Shown here in pieces: positions 35,815-48,892 of a DNA stretch of 64,000 nt. A program made the translations under genes and the position numbers. Source of the stretch: Nevskia sp. (lineage in GTDB: Bacteria > Pseudomonadota > Gammaproteobacteria > Nevskiales > Nevskiaceae); the NCBI RefSeq assembly GCF_021732705.1, contig NZ_JAKFUM010000007.1, forward strand, positions 310,001 to 374,000, read 5' to 3'. The notes below the pieces were generated by a model. That model searched no databases. It worked only from the letters and a program-made list of their open reading frames with translations, and was not told the DNA's origin. Numbering within the stretch: the first letter of the stretch is position 1; each line of letters starts with the position of its first letter.

Positions 35815-36528
35815 CTACTGCTTGAGGTTCAGCAGCACCGTCGGCTTCTTCCCGCTCTTGGTCTCGATCCGCACCGGCATGAAGTCGCGCGACGGTGCCA
35901 GCCAGAAGCGGCCGATCTTGTCCGGATTGTCGATGCGCTCCAGACGGATCGTCTCGAAGCTGCCGGCCGGCGTGCCGATCGTTTCGCGCCCCGCCAGCTT
36001 CAGCTGGTAATGCGTCAGATTCTTGCGATCGACCATGGTGAACTCGGCCAGCGGCGGTTCGGCATCGCTCGCGTGCTTGGCCACCCACAGGCGCACGGCC
36101 TGCTGCAGCGCGAAGCTGTCGACGGCGTCGCCGGGAATCTCGCGCACCAGGCCGTTCTCGTCGGTGACCGTCTTCTTCGCGTAATCGAAATCGAGCACGT
36201 AGCTCTGCTTGTCGTCGTTCTCCAGCACCGACTCATAGCGCTGGGAGCGCACGACGCCATCCTTCACGCAGAAGCGGCTCGACTGGTTCGGCGAGCCGTA
36301 CAGCGCGCGGACGAAGGCATTCGGGCGCGTGACTGTCTCGTAGCGGTAGCAGCCGGCCACCGCATCCGGCTTCAGGCTGATCGTGGCATCACCGGCGCCG
36401 ATGCCGGCGTAGTTGACGCTGTAGACCAGATGGATCGGCGGCAACGGCGCATCGGCGGCCTGCACCAGCAGGCCGACCGACAATGCGCTGGTGGCCAGCA
36501 CGGACTTCCACATCAAGCGGCGGTTCAT
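35815..36528 (-). CDS. DUF3108 periplasmic protein
   Basis: 237 residues with a signal peptide (SVLATSALSVGLLVQAAD). The mature protein has the DUF3108 order: VYSVNYAGIGAGDATISL, RYETVTRP, a central SQRYES region, and the end FWLAPSRDFMPVRIETK. It is the last gene of the purM-purN unit, starting with ATGA overlap on purN, an arrangement common in gammaproteobacteria. Role unknown; a beta-sheet sandwich in the periplasm is predicted. Confidence 0.88.
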   Translation of the reverse strand: MNRRLMWKSVLATSALSVGLLVQAADAPLPPIHLVYSVNYAGIGAGDATISLKPDAVAGCYRYETVTRPNAFVRALYGSPNQSSRFCVKDGVVRSQRYESVLENDDKQSYVLDFDYAKKTVTDENGLVREIPGDAVDSFALQQAVRLWVAKHASDAEPPLAEFTMVDRKNLTHYQLKLAGRETIGTPAGSFETIRLERIDNPDKIGRFWLAPSRDFMPVRIETKSGKKPTVLLNLKQ

Positions 36529-37217
36529 CGGAATCCTTCCTCGAGATCATCGAGCGTCAGCGGCTCCCGCAACGGACGGCCGCGAAAGACGGCGACGCCC
36601 TGCTCGAGCTGCAGCTCGCCTCGCGCCATCCAGGCCACGGCCTGCGGATAGATCTTCCGCTCCACCGTGTCCATCACGCGCTCGGCCAACTGCTGGACAT
36701 CATCATGCGCCGGCACGATGAATCGACCCTGAATCACCGCCGGTCCGCCATCGAGCTGCGGCGAGACGAAATGCACGGTCGCGCCATGTTCGGCATCGCC
36801 TGCGCGCAGCACGGCGGCGTGCGTGTTCAAGCCCTTGTGGCGCGGCAGCAGCGACGGATGCACGTTCAGCATCCGGCCTTCGAACTCGCGCACGAAGCCT
36901 TCGGTGAGGATGCGCATGAAACCGGCCAGCGCGACGATGTCCGGCCGGCAGGCGCGCAAGCACGACGCGAGCGCGGCATCGAACGCGGCGCGATCCGGGA
37001 AGTCGACGTGCGGAATGACCGTCGTCGGCACGCCGGCCGCCGCGGCGATCGCCAGCCCCGGCGCGTCGGCGCGATTGCTGATCACGGCGACCAGATCGGC
37101 CGCGATCCGGCCCTCGCGAATCGCGGCGATCAGCGCTGCGAGGTTGCGGCCGCGCCCGGAGATGACGACGACGAGCCGTGCGCGTGGCGCTCCCGGAATC
37201 GAATCCGCGTCGTTCAA
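36525..37217 (-). CDS. purN: Phosphoribosylglycinamide formyltransferase
   Basis: Third step of purine synthesis: adds a formyl group from 10-formyl-THF to GAR. About 230 residues. Visible: [15 protein letters not shown] (phosphate-binding), the catalytic Asn-His-Asp set in [33 protein letters not shown], and the C-terminal [15 protein letters not shown]. The start is a TTG at 37217 that overlaps the purM stop codon (TTGA), so translation is coupled to purM. N-terminal residues before LVVVISG are slightly longer than in E. coli. Confidence 0.95.
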   Translation of the reverse strand: MNDADSIPGAPRARLVVVISGRGRNLAALIAAIREGRIAADLVAVISNRADAPGLAIAAAAGVPTTVIPHVDFPDRAAFDAALASCLRACRPDIVALAGFMRILTEGFVREFEGRMLNVHPSLLPRHKGLNTHAAVLRAGDAEHGATVHFVSPQLDGGPAVIQGRFIVPAHDDVQQLAERVMDTVERKIYPQAVAWMARGELQLEQGVAVFRGRPLREPLTLDDLEEGFR

Positions 37218-38350
37218 GCGTAGTGAACGTCGTCGGGCTGGCCCTTGACCACTTCGCCCAGCATCCAGGCCTTGATCTTCTGCGCCTTCAGCGCGGCCAG
37301 CGTCTCGTCCGCCTTCAGGCGCGGCACGATGACGACAAAGCCGACGCCGCAGTTGAACACGCGGCGCATCTCGTCTTCCTTGACGTTGCCGGCGGCCTGC
37401 AGCCACTGGAACACGGCCGGACGCTGCCAGCTCGCGAGATCCACCGCCGCCGCCGTGCCGGCCGGAAACATGCGGGTCAGGTTGCCGGTGATGCCGCCGC
37501 CGGTGATGTGGGCCATGCCGCGGATCGGCAGGCCGGCATCGAGCAGCGCCAGGATCGGCTTGACGTAGATCGTGGTCGGCGCCATCAGCGCGTCGATCAA
37601 GGTGCCCTTGTCGAGCGGTGTGGAATGCCTGGCCTTGCTGACCTCGAGAATCTTGCGGATCAGCGAGTAGCCGTTGGAATGCGGGCCGCTCGAAGGCAGC
37701 GCGATGATCACGTCGCCCGGCCTGATCTTGGCGCCGTCGATCAGCTTCTTCTTCTCGGCCACGGCGACACAGAAGCCGGCCAGATCGAAGTCACCTTTCG
37801 CGTACATGCCCGGCATTTCCGCCGTTTCGCCGCCGACCAGTGCGGCACCGGCCAGCTTGCAGCCCTTGGCGATGCCCTTGATCACGGCACCGGCGACGCG
37901 GTTGTCGAGCTTGCCGGTGGCGTAGTAATCGAGGAAGAACAGCGGCTCCGCGCCATTGACCAGCACGTCGTTGACGCACATCGCCACCAGATCCTGACCC
38001 AGCCCTTCGACCCGGCCGCTGTCGATGCCGAGCCGCAGCTTGGTGCCGACGCCATCGGTGCCGGAGACCAGCACCGGCTGCCGGTACTTGGTCGGAATCG
38101 TCACCAGTGCGCCGAAGCCGCCGACGCCGGCCATCACTTCCGGCCGCTGCGTCGACTTGACGATCTTCTTGATGTCATCGACTAGCGCATCGCCGCGGTC
38201 GATGTCGACACCGGCGTCGGCATAGCTCAGCGACTTGCTGGCTGCCGGCTTCGCCATCGACTTACGCGGGGCGGAGCCCCTGGCAGGAGCCTTGACGGGC
38301 GCCGGAGCGGCGGCAGGCTTGGACTTCTTGTTCTTTTCGGCAGCGGTCAT
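37214..38350 (-). CDS. purM: Phosphoribosylformylglycinamidine cyclo-ligase
   Basis: AIR synthetase, fifth step of purine synthesis; closes the imidazole ring with ATP. 378 residues. The core starts [13 protein letters not shown] at about residue 41 and contains [53 protein letters not shown] and [12 protein letters not shown], all family signatures. The first 40 residues are an added Lys/Ala/Pro-rich tail absent from E. coli PurM. The ATG at 38350 is the outermost. purN follows immediately; perM is divergent, only 24-72 bp away. Confidence 0.96.
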   Translation of the reverse strand: MTAAEKNKKSKPAAAPAPVKAPARGSAPRKSMAKPAASKSLSYADAGVDIDRGDALVDDIKKIVKSTQRPEVMAGVGGFGALVTIPTKYRQPVLVSGTDGVGTKLRLGIDSGRVEGLGQDLVAMCVNDVLVNGAEPLFFLDYYATGKLDNRVAGAVIKGIAKGCKLAGAALVGGETAEMPGMYAKGDFDLAGFCVAVAEKKKLIDGAKIRPGDVIIALPSSGPHSNGYSLIRKILEVSKARHSTPLDKGTLIDALMAPTTIYVKPILALLDAGLPIRGMAHITGGGITGNLTRMFPAGTAAAVDLASWQRPAVFQWLQAAGNVKEDEMRRVFNCGVGFVVIVPRLKADETLAALKAQKIKAWMLGEVVKGQPDDVHYA

Positions 38351-38374
38351 GAGCGAAGGCAGTCTGGGAACCGT

Positions 38375-39595
38375 ATGATTTTACCCGTTCCCGCGCCCCT
38401 CCCCGCGCCCTGCCCGACCACCATGCCGACTGAGCCTGCTTCGATCCTCCGCGATGCCTCGCCATCGGCGCTGTCGCTGCTGCGCGACCATTGGGGCTGG
38501 TACCTGCTGGTGGCCGCGATCCTTGCGCTGATGATCGCGCTCGGGCCCATCCTCGCGCCGTTCGCGATCGGCGCCACCTTCGCCTACCTCGGCGATCCGA
38601 TCGTCGACCGGCTGGAGCGGTTCAAGCTGTCGCGCACGGCCGGCGTCGCCGTCGTGTTCTTCGTCGTCACCAGCCTCGCGGTGCTGGCGCTGGTGCTGCT
38701 GGTGCCGATCCTGCAGGTGCAGATCCTGTCGCTGATCGACAACTTCCCGGCGATGCTGCAGTGGGTGCAGACCGTTGCGCTGCCGAAGCTGGGCCTGAGC
38801 CTGCCGCGCGGCATCGAGCTGGACGCCGCCGGCCTGCGCAAGTTCGTGGCCTCGCACTGGGATGGCGCCACCGATGTCGCGTTGATCGTGTTCAGCTACG
38901 TCGGCCGGTCGACGCCCGCGCTGCTCGGCTTCGTCGCCAACCTGTTCCTGATTCCGATCGTCACCTTCTACCTGCTGCGCGACTGGGACCGGATGGTGCA
39001 CCAGGTCCGCGACCTGATTCCGCGCCGCGTGTTGCCGCACGCGATCCAGTTCGCCGAAGAAACCAACGACGTGCTGAACGCACTGATCCGCGGGCAGCTG
39101 CTGGTGATGCTGGCACTGGCGTTCATCTACTCGTTCGGGCTGTGGCTGGTCGGGCTGAAGGTCGCGTTGCTGATCGGCATCGTCGCCGGCATGGTCAGCT
39201 TCGTGCCGTATCTCGGCTTCGTCGGCGGCCTGCTGTCGGCCAGCATCGCGATGCTGATCCAGGAGCAGGCGGCGCTGCCGGTGGTCTGGGTGCTGGCCGT
39301 GTTCTCGGTCGGCCAGATGCTCGAAGGCGGCGTGCTGACGCCGATGCTGGTCGGCGACCGCATCGGCCTGCATCCGGTGGCGGTGATCTTCGCGATCCTC
39401 GCCGGCGGGCAGCTGTTCGGCTTCGTCGGGGTGCTGGTGGCCTTGCCGGTGGCGGCGGTGCTCGCGGTGCTGGTGCGCCATGCGCTGCGCCGCTGGGCAC
39501 GCAGCCCGCTGTATATCGATACTCACGAGCCGCCTGCACCGTCAGGGTCGGTCGATCCCGCTTCCCGCGAATCGGAACCATCGGCCATCCCGTGA
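38375..39595 (+). CDS. perM: AI-2E/PerM-family transporter
   Basis: About 406 residues with eight predicted membrane helices, starting with [24 protein letters not shown]. Typical PerM segments: [54 protein letters not shown] and [19 protein letters not shown]. The family includes TqsA-type exporters and uncharacterised permeases. The first ATG is at 38375; one 16 codons downstream (38423) is also possible. TATGAT at 38374-38379 resembles a -10 box, which would favour the second. hda starts within its stop codon. Confidence 0.9.
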   Translation: MILPVPAPLPAPCPTTMPTEPASILRDASPSALSLLRDHWGWYLLVAAILALMIALGPILAPFAIGATFAYLGDPIVDRLERFKLSRTAGVAVVFFVVTSLAVLALVLLVPILQVQILSLIDNFPAMLQWVQTVALPKLGLSLPRGIELDAAGLRKFVASHWDGATDVALIVFSYVGRSTPALLGFVANLFLIPIVTFYLLRDWDRMVHQVRDLIPRRVLPHAIQFAEETNDVLNALIRGQLLVMLALAFIYSFGLWLVGLKVALLIGIVAGMVSFVPYLGFVGGLLSASIAMLIQEQAALPVVWVLAVFSVGQMLEGGVLTPMLVGDRIGLHPVAVIFAILAGGQLFGFVGVLVALPVAAVLAVLVRHALRRWARSPLYIDTHEPPAPSGSVDPASRESEPSAIP

Positions 39596-40314
39596 TCGGC
39601 GAGCAATTGCCGCTGTCGGTGCAGTTGCCGGACAGCGCCAGCTTCGACAACTTCCACGCCGGCCCGAACGCGCAGGCGCTCGCGGCGCTGCGCGAGCTCG
39701 GGCTGGGCGAAGGCGGCACCACGCTGATCCACGGTCCGCACGGCTGCGGCAAGACGCACCTGCTGCAGGCCTGCTCGCGCGATGCGCTGGCCCGGCGCCA
39801 GCGCGCGGCCTATCTGCCGCTCGGCTCGTTCGCGGCCGAGCAGCCCGCCGTCATGCAGGGCTTCGAGCACTATGATCTGGTCTGCCTCGACGACGTCGAC
39901 GCCCCGCTGCAGGACCGCGACTGGGCACAGGGCCTGCTGCGCCTGCTGGACGCGGTGAAGACCCATGGCGGCCGCTGCCTGCTGAGTGCCGCGGTGCCGC
40001 CGGATCGCCTCGCGATCGCGCGCCTGCCCGACCTGCGCACGCGGCTGTCGGCCTGCGCCAGCTTCGCGCTGCGCAAGCTCGATGACGACGAACACGCCGC
40101 GATGCTGAAAGCGCGGGCCCAGCGCCTCGGCCTCGCGCTGCCGCACGAGACCATCCACTGGATGCTGACGCACCTGCCGCGCGACACCTCCAGCCTGCTC
40201 GCCGCGCTGGCCCGGATCGACCGTGCCGCGCTCGCCGCCCGTCGGCGCCCGACCCTGCCGTTCGTGCAGCAGGTGCTGACTGCAAGCGCTCAACCCCAGC
40301 CGGAAACGCGCTAG
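39592..40314 (+). CDS. hda: DnaA regulatory inactivator Hda
   Basis: About 240 residues. Hda with the DNA-loaded sliding clamp stimulates DnaA-ATP hydrolysis and so prevents re-initiation of replication. The N-terminus has the clamp-binding motif QLPLSV (5-10); the AAA+ domain has Walker A GPHGCGKT (48-55), Walker B LVCLDDVDA and box VII/sensor II residues (DLRTRLSACASFAL). The start is a GTG at 39592 overlapping the perM stop (GTGA). The perM-hda order next to purM-purN is conserved in gammaproteobacteria. Confidence 0.95.
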   Translation: MIGEQLPLSVQLPDSASFDNFHAGPNAQALAALRELGLGEGGTTLIHGPHGCGKTHLLQACSRDALARRQRAAYLPLGSFAAEQPAVMQGFEHYDLVCLDDVDAPLQDRDWAQGLLRLLDAVKTHGGRCLLSAAVPPDRLAIARLPDLRTRLSACASFALRKLDDDEHAAMLKARAQRLGLALPHETIHWMLTHLPRDTSSLLAALARIDRAALAARRRPTLPFVQQVLTASAQPQPETR

Positions 40315-40414
40315 CCTCGACCCATGGTCGACAGCCCGCCGACGCAACGCAGTCCAGTCCTCGCTCGCATCCAAATCCCGTGAGCCATATCCAACACTTC
40401 CGAGGCGTTCACTG

Positions 40415-41791
40415 ATGTCGATGAACACGATGCGCCGCCTGTCGAGCGTGCTCGCGGCGGCAGTTCTCGCCGCGCTGGCGGGTGCGGCGCGCGCCGAGCC
40501 GGCGCTGAACATCCCGCCGCTCGACGTCCGCGAACGCGTGCTCGCCAACGGCCTGACCGTGCTGAGCCTCGAAGACCACGCCAGCCCGACGACGGCGATC
40601 CAGGTCTGGTATCGCGTCGGTGCCAAGGACGATCCGCAGGGCCGCAGCGGCTTCGCGCACCTGTTCGAGCACCTGATGTTCAAGCGCACGAAGAACCTCG
40701 TCGACGAGCAGTTCGACCGGATGACCGAGGACGTTGGCGGCGCCAACAATGCCTCGACCGGCGACGACGTCACCAACTACCTGAACGTCGTGCCGTCGAA
40801 CCACCTCGAACGGCTGCTGTGGGCGGAGGCCGAGCGGCTGTCGAACCTGACCGTCGACGAAGGCAACTTCAAGTCCGAACGCGCCGTGGTGCAGGAGGAA
40901 TTCCGCACCAGCGTGCTGACGCCGCCGTACGGCCGCTTCGAATACGCGATGCAGCAGAACTCGTGGGCCGTGCACCCGTACCAGCGCTCGACCATCGGCA
41001 GCATCGAGGATCTCGACGCCGCCACGCTCGATGACGTGCGCGCCTTCCACCGCGACTACTACCGCACCGACAACGCCGCGCTCGTCGTCACCGGCGACTT
41101 CGACCCGCAGCAGCTCGATGCCTGGGTCGACCACTACTTCGGCAAGCTGCCGAAGCCCGCCGGCACGATCAAGCGCGTGACCGCGGTCGAGCCGGAACGC
41201 ATGGCCGATCGCCGCGTCACCGTGCGCGCACCGAACGTGCCGCTGCCGGCGCTCGGCTTCTCGTGGCTCGCACCACCGCCGAACGATGCCGACGTTCCGG
41301 CGCTGAAGCTGGCCGCCAGCCTGCTGTCCGATGGCGAATCGTCGCGGCTGCATCAGGCGCTGGTCTACCGTCTGCAGGTCGCGCAGCAGGTCGATGTCAC
41401 CTACCTCGACAACGTCGACCGCGGGCTGGTGATGGCGTCGGTCGTCGCGGCCTCGGGCCAGCCGCTGGCGAAGATCGAGACGGCCTTCCTCAACGAGATC
41501 GATCGCCTCGCCAATCGCCCGATTCCGGCCGCCGAGCTGGACAAGGCTCGCACCGTGCTGCTGACGCGGCTGCTGACGCAGCGTGAAACGGTCGAGGGCC
41601 GGGCCTACGCCATCGGCGAAGCCTGGCTGCAGGCCGGCAGCGCCAAGGCCGCCAACACCTCGCTGACCGCGCTGCTCGCGGTGACCGCAGCCGATGTCCA
41701 GCGCGTGCTGAAGCAGCAGATCCTCGGCCATCGCCGGCTGACGCTCGAATACCTCGACGAAGCCCCGGCTTCGACCGGAGCCGCGAAATGA
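40415..41791 (+). CDS. M16 family zinc peptidase, catalytic partner
   Basis: 458 residues. Signal peptide (SSVLAAAVLAALAGAARA), then an M16 (pitrilysin/insulinase) domain with the inverted zinc motif HLFEH (His82, Glu85, His86) and the distal Glu in ERAVVQEEF. It is the active half of a pair with the next gene, as in PqqL- and processing-peptidase-like bacterial M16 pairs, acting on peptides in the periplasm. Overlaps the partner by ATGA. Confidence 0.93.
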   Translation: MSMNTMRRLSSVLAAAVLAALAGAARAEPALNIPPLDVRERVLANGLTVLSLEDHASPTTAIQVWYRVGAKDDPQGRSGFAHLFEHLMFKRTKNLVDEQFDRMTEDVGGANNASTGDDVTNYLNVVPSNHLERLLWAEAERLSNLTVDEGNFKSERAVVQEEFRTSVLTPPYGRFEYAMQQNSWAVHPYQRSTIGSIEDLDAATLDDVRAFHRDYYRTDNAALVVTGDFDPQQLDAWVDHYFGKLPKPAGTIKRVTAVEPERMADRRVTVRAPNVPLPALGFSWLAPPPNDADVPALKLAASLLSDGESSRLHQALVYRLQVAQQVDVTYLDNVDRGLVMASVVAASGQPLAKIETAFLNEIDRLANRPIPAAELDKARTVLLTRLLTQRETVEGRAYAIGEAWLQAGSAKAANTSLTALLAVTAADVQRVLKQQILGHRRLTLEYLDEAPASTGAAK

Positions 41792-43350
41792 CGCGCCCTG
41801 ACCTGACGCGGGTGGATGCAGCCACTCGGCCGCTTGCCGTCACCGCCATCGTTCTGGCCGCGCTGGCCCTCGGTGCCTGTCGCCAGAAGACAGCGCCGAA
41901 TGCCGAGGCGGCCACCGCCGCACCCGCCACCGCGCTCGAACAGCCGCCCGCGCCCGGCCCGGCGCGCGAGGCGGTGATTCCGAGCGCGATCGAACAGCGG
42001 CTGGCCAACGGCCTGCGCGTGATCGTGCTGCCGCGCGCCGGGGCCGCCCTCGTCGATGCCGAACTGCTGGTGCTGTCCGGCGGCGAAGTCGATCCGCCGG
42101 ATCGCGCCGGCCTCGCCGATTTCACCGCCTCGCTGCTGACGCAGGGCACCACGACGCAATCCGCGCCGCAGCTGGCGCAGGCGGCGGAGGCGCTCGGCGG
42201 CAGCCTGAAGGCGCAGGCCGGCTGGAACGCGTCGCGCGTCGGCATCACCGTCACCACGCCGAAGCTCGCCGCCGCGCTGGACCTGCTCGGGGACGTCGTG
42301 CGTCGCCCGGCGTTCGCCAAGGCCGAAGTCGAGCGTTACCGCGCGCAGACGCTGGACGCGTTGCGGGTCAGCCTCAGCGATCCGGCCGATCTGACGCCGC
42401 TGGTCGCCGCCCGGCTGATCCACGGCGACGCGCCTTACGGCCACCCGCGCAGCGGCACGCCGGTATCGGTCGCGAAGATCGCGGCCGGCGACCTGCGGGC
42501 GCTGCACAGCCGCCACTACCGTCCGGACAATGTGGTGCTGATCCTGACCGGCGGACTCGACGCCGATACGGGCTTCGCGCTGGCCGGTCAGGTGTTCGGG
42601 GACTGGCCGACGCCGAAGGATCCGCTGCCGACGCTCGCAGCACCCGAATCGGCTGCGGATGCCGCAGCCACTGCGAAGACCGCCCGCGTCGTCGTGATCG
42701 ACCTGCCGGACGCCGGTCAGGCCTCGGTGATGGCAGCGCTGCCGCTGCCGCCGCGCTCGGCCGCCGACTATTACGCCGGTCTGGTCACGCGAAACGTACT
42801 CGGCGGCGGCTATTCCTCGCGCCTGAACAGCGAGATCCGGATCAAGCGCGGCCTTAGCTATGGCGCTGGCGCGCAGTTCGACGTGCAGCGCGATGCCGGC
42901 GCGCTATACGCCAGTGCGCTGACCAAGAATCCGTCGGCGGCCGAGGTCGCCAGCCTGATCCGCGGCGAACTGCAGCGGCTGGCGACCGAGCCGGTCGGCG
43001 ATGCCGAATTGGCTGCGCGCAAGGCCAGCTACCTCGGCGGCTACGCCCGCGGGCTGGAAACCGCGAGCGGGCTCGCCGGGCTGATCGCCCGCAATGTCGC
43101 GCTGGGCGTCGCGCCGGACGAGATCGGCAAGGTCATCGGCCACGTCAATGCCATCACGGCCGCGCAGGTGCAGGCCTACGCCGAAAGCCACCTGAAGCTC
43201 GATGCGATGACCTTGGTCGTCGTCGGCGACGCGAAGCAGTTCGTCGACGGCCTGAAGCAGGCCGGCTTCGAACCGACCGTGATCGCCGCGGACGATCTGG
43301 ACCTCGGCCGCGTCGATCTGAAACGCGCAGCGCCATCAGCGAAGCGCTGA
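41788..43350 (+). CDS. M16 family peptidase-like, non-catalytic partner, lipoprotein
   Basis: 520 residues. The N-terminus has a hydrophobic helix ending LGAC, a lipobox, so it should be lipid-anchored. It has the M16 fold (RLANGLRVIVLPR; LGGGYSSRLNSEIRIKRGLSYGAG), but the zinc motif HxxEH is replaced: GLADFTASLLTQGT stands where GLAHLLEHMLFKGT is expected, so His, Glu and His are Asp, Ala and Ser. It keeps the R/Y site for substrate binding. It likely forms a heterodimer with the upstream gene product. Confidence 0.92.
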   Translation: MTRPDLTRVDAATRPLAVTAIVLAALALGACRQKTAPNAEAATAAPATALEQPPAPGPAREAVIPSAIEQRLANGLRVIVLPRAGAALVDAELLVLSGGEVDPPDRAGLADFTASLLTQGTTTQSAPQLAQAAEALGGSLKAQAGWNASRVGITVTTPKLAAALDLLGDVVRRPAFAKAEVERYRAQTLDALRVSLSDPADLTPLVAARLIHGDAPYGHPRSGTPVSVAKIAAGDLRALHSRHYRPDNVVLILTGGLDADTGFALAGQVFGDWPTPKDPLPTLAAPESAADAAATAKTARVVVIDLPDAGQASVMAALPLPPRSAADYYAGLVTRNVLGGGYSSRLNSEIRIKRGLSYGAGAQFDVQRDAGALYASALTKNPSAAEVASLIRGELQRLATEPVGDAELAARKASYLGGYARGLETASGLAGLIARNVALGVAPDEIGKVIGHVNAITAAQVQAYAESHLKLDAMTLVVVGDAKQFVDGLKQAGFEPTVIAADDLDLGRVDLKRAAPSAKR

Positions 43351-43364
43351 ACGCAGCAACGACG

Positions 43365-43390
43365 GTCGGTCCGGCGTTAGCCGGACCGAC
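43365..43390. terminator. 11-bp perfect stem-loop between convergent genes
   Basis: GTCGGTCCGGC / GCCGGACCGAC with a GTTA loop, in the 73-bp gap between the M16 gene and the convergent DUF2069 gene. No T-run on either strand. Position and strength suggest a bidirectional terminator. Confidence 0.65.
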
Positions 43391-43423
43391 GACACGATTC
43401 CGCAGGCAATCAATCAGTCGGCG

Positions 43424-46345
<2,922 letters not shown>

Positions 46346-46373
46346 CGGACCGCCGCAGCCGCGATCCGCCGCG

Positions 46374-46994
46374 TCAGCGCGACCAGCGCCGCGTCAGGCG
46401 ATCGAGCACCAGATAGGGGTAGTCCGGCTTGCCGATGGAGCCGTTGTAGCGCGCCAAAGCCTTGACGTAGCTGCCCTTTTCCTTGTCCAGATAGAACTTG
46501 AGAATGGTGCAGCCCATGCGCAGATTGGTCGGCGTGTGGAACAGGTTGTCGCCCTTCTGGCCGATCTCCTCGATCCAGAACGGCATGATCTGCATGTAGC
46601 CGAGCGCGCCGACGCTGGACACCGCGAAGCGCTCGAAGCGCGATTCGACATCGATCGTCGCCAGCACCAGTTCCGGCGAGACGCCGGCTCGAGTCGCTTC
46701 CGCATGCAGCAGTCGCAGGAAGCGCAACCGGGTCGCCAGATCGGGCATCGCCTTCGGCACGTAGCGCGCCATGCGGCCCGCCATGTCGGTCAGCCAGATC
46801 TCCGCCAGCTGCGGATCATCGAAGCTCGTGGCCGACTCGATCGCCTGCTTCATCAAGAGCCGCAGTTCGGGCTCGGGTTCGCGGGTCGGTGCTGCGCTTG
46901 CGCTCAGCGCGAACAGGAAAGCCGCTGCGCAGACGACGCAGCGCAGCGGCTTTGCGGGTTTCAACGGCGGCTGGCGAGTGATCGGCGCTGGCAT
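46374..46994 (-). CDS. Lytic transglycosylase (SLT family)
   Basis: 206 residues with signal peptide (CAAAFLFALSASAAP). The transglycosylase domain has the catalytic Glu in IDVESRFERFAVSSVGALGYMQIMPFW, then the NLRMGCTILKFYLDKEKGSYVKALARYNGS region. It cleaves murein glycan strands to 1,6-anhydro ends in the periplasm. It lies 38 bp after proS on the same strand and convergent to the LysM gene. Confidence 0.92.
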   Translation of the reverse strand: MPAPITRQPPLKPAKPLRCVVCAAAFLFALSASAAPTREPEPELRLLMKQAIESATSFDDPQLAEIWLTDMAGRMARYVPKAMPDLATRLRFLRLLHAEATRAGVSPELVLATIDVESRFERFAVSSVGALGYMQIMPFWIEEIGQKGDNLFHTPTNLRMGCTILKFYLDKEKGSYVKALARYNGSIGKPDYPYLVLDRLTRRWSR

Positions 46995-47032
46995 GGTCAG
47001 CCGCTATTCCAGCACGCCGTCGCCCGGCGCGA

Positions 47033-48745
47033 TCAGCCGCCGAGCTTCTCCAGCACGGCGCTGGTCGTCGCGGCGATCATCTCGGCGCCAGCGGCGTCGC
47101 GGCGCTTGTACTCGAACTGCTGCGTGGCCAGACCCTTGGCGCCGACGATGATCCGGTGCGGGATGCCGATCAGGTCGGCGTCCTTGAACATCTCGCCCGG
47201 GCGCAGGCCGCGGTCGTCGATCGCGGTGTCGATGCCGGCAGCAAGCAATTCCGCGTACAGGGTTTCGGCGGCCGCCTTCACGGCCCCGGCGGTATCGGCC
47301 TTGTCGAGCCCGATCGGACAGACGATGACCCGGAACGGCGCGATCGCGTCCGGCCACAGGATGCCATTGGCGTCGTTGCGCTGCTCGATCACCGCGGCGG
47401 CCATGCGGGTCACGCCGATGCCGTAGCAGCCCATTTCCGGGGTCACCGGCTGCTGGTTCTCGTCGAGCACGGTCAGGTTCATCGCCTTCGTGTACTTCTT
47501 GCCGAGCTGGAACACGTGACCGCCTTCGATGCCGCGATACAGCTTGATCGTGCCGACGCCGTCCGGGCTCGGATCGCCTTCGACGATCATCCGCAGGTCG
47601 GCCGTTTCCGGCTCGGCGGCATCGCGGCCCCAATTGGCACCCCTCAGGTGATGGTTGTCCTCGTTGGCGCCGCAAACGAAATCGGCGACCTCGCTGGCCG
47701 CGAAATCGGCGATAACCGGAATCGGGCAAGCGACCGGGCCGAGGTAGCCGACTTCGCAGCCGAACACGGCCTTGACCTCTTCCGGCGTGGCCATCTGGAA
47801 CGGATCGGCGATCTTCGGATGCTTGGCCGCCTTGATCTCGTTGAGCTGGTGATCGCCACGCAGCGCGATGCCGACCAAGCCCCCTTCGGCGCCCTTCACG
47901 ACCAGCAGCTTGACCTTGTGATCGAGCGCCACCTTCATGAATTTCGAGACCTGCTCGCAGGTCTTCTGGCCCGGCGTCGACACCTTCTCGACTGCGGCCG
48001 TGGCGGCCGCACGCGGCGTGCCGCTGGCGCGCGTCTCGGCGGCTTCGACATTGGCCGCGTAATCGCCGGCATCGGACACCGCCAAAAGGTCTTCGCCGGA
48101 CTGGGCCAGGATGTGGAACTCCTCGGAGCGCGAGCCGCCGATGTTGCCGCTGTCGGCCTTGACGATGCGGAAGTCGACGCCGACGCGGGTGAACACCTTG
48201 GCGTAGGCGGCGCGCATGTTGTCGTACTCGGCGGCCAGCGAGCTTTCCGTCATGTGGAAGCTGTAGGCGTCCTTCATGACGAACTCGCGCGAGCGCATCA
48301 CGCCGAAGCGCGGACGGCGCTCGTCGCGGAACTTGGTCTGGATCTGGTAGTAGTTGACCGGCAGCTGACGGTAGCTGCGGATGTCCTGGCGGACGTGGAA
48401 GGTCACCACTTCTTCGGCGGTCGGGCCGAAACAGAACTCGTTCTTGTGGCGGTCCTTGATGCGCAGCATCTCGTCGCCCATCTGCGCCCAGCGACCGGAC
48501 TCCTGCCACAGCTCGGCCGGCTGCACCGTCGGCGTCACGATCTCCATCGCGCCGGCGGCGTTCATTTCCTCGCGGACGATCGCTTCGATCTTGCGCAGCA
48601 CGCGCACGCCGATCGGCATCCACGAATACAGACCCGAGCCCAACTGGCGAATGAAGCCGCCACGCAGCATCAGCTGATGGCTGACGACGGCGGCATCGGC
48701 CGGGGTTTCCTTCGAAGTCGACAGCGGAAAGCGGGACAGGCGCAT
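47033..48745 (-). CDS. proS: Proline--tRNA ligase
   Basis: Class II synthetase charging tRNA-Pro; about 570 residues, the E. coli type with the INS editing domain inserted between motifs 2 and 3. Motif 1 (GAMEIVTPTVQPAELWQESGR), motif 2 (QIQTKFRDERRPRFGVMRSREFVMKDAYSFH), and motif 3 (GCYGIGVTRMAAAVIEQ) are all clear; the C-terminal anticodon-binding domain follows. Start at the ATG at 48745; open frame further upstream overlaps the repeat block. Confidence 0.97.
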   Translation of the reverse strand: MRLSRFPLSTSKETPADAAVVSHQLMLRGGFIRQLGSGLYSWMPIGVRVLRKIEAIVREEMNAAGAMEIVTPTVQPAELWQESGRWAQMGDEMLRIKDRHKNEFCFGPTAEEVVTFHVRQDIRSYRQLPVNYYQIQTKFRDERRPRFGVMRSREFVMKDAYSFHMTESSLAAEYDNMRAAYAKVFTRVGVDFRIVKADSGNIGGSRSEEFHILAQSGEDLLAVSDAGDYAANVEAAETRASGTPRAAATAAVEKVSTPGQKTCEQVSKFMKVALDHKVKLLVVKGAEGGLVGIALRGDHQLNEIKAAKHPKIADPFQMATPEEVKAVFGCEVGYLGPVACPIPVIADFAASEVADFVCGANEDNHHLRGANWGRDAAEPETADLRMIVEGDPSPDGVGTIKLYRGIEGGHVFQLGKKYTKAMNLTVLDENQQPVTPEMGCYGIGVTRMAAAVIEQRNDANGILWPDAIAPFRVIVCPIGLDKADTAGAVKAAAETLYAELLAAGIDTAIDDRGLRPGEMFKDADLIGIPHRIIVGAKGLATQQFEYKRRDAAGAEMIAATTSAVLEKLGG

Positions 48746-48892
48746 GGGGGCTGGTGTGCGGTGATAGACCGGCGCGGATTGTAACGTTCGCGCGCCGGTG
48801 CCGCCCCGTGTCTGCGGGTGCGAGGTCTGCTCGCGTTGCCACGCGCAACGATGGGCGGGGCGTCGTGCTTGCGTGGCGCGCGCCCCTGTCTG

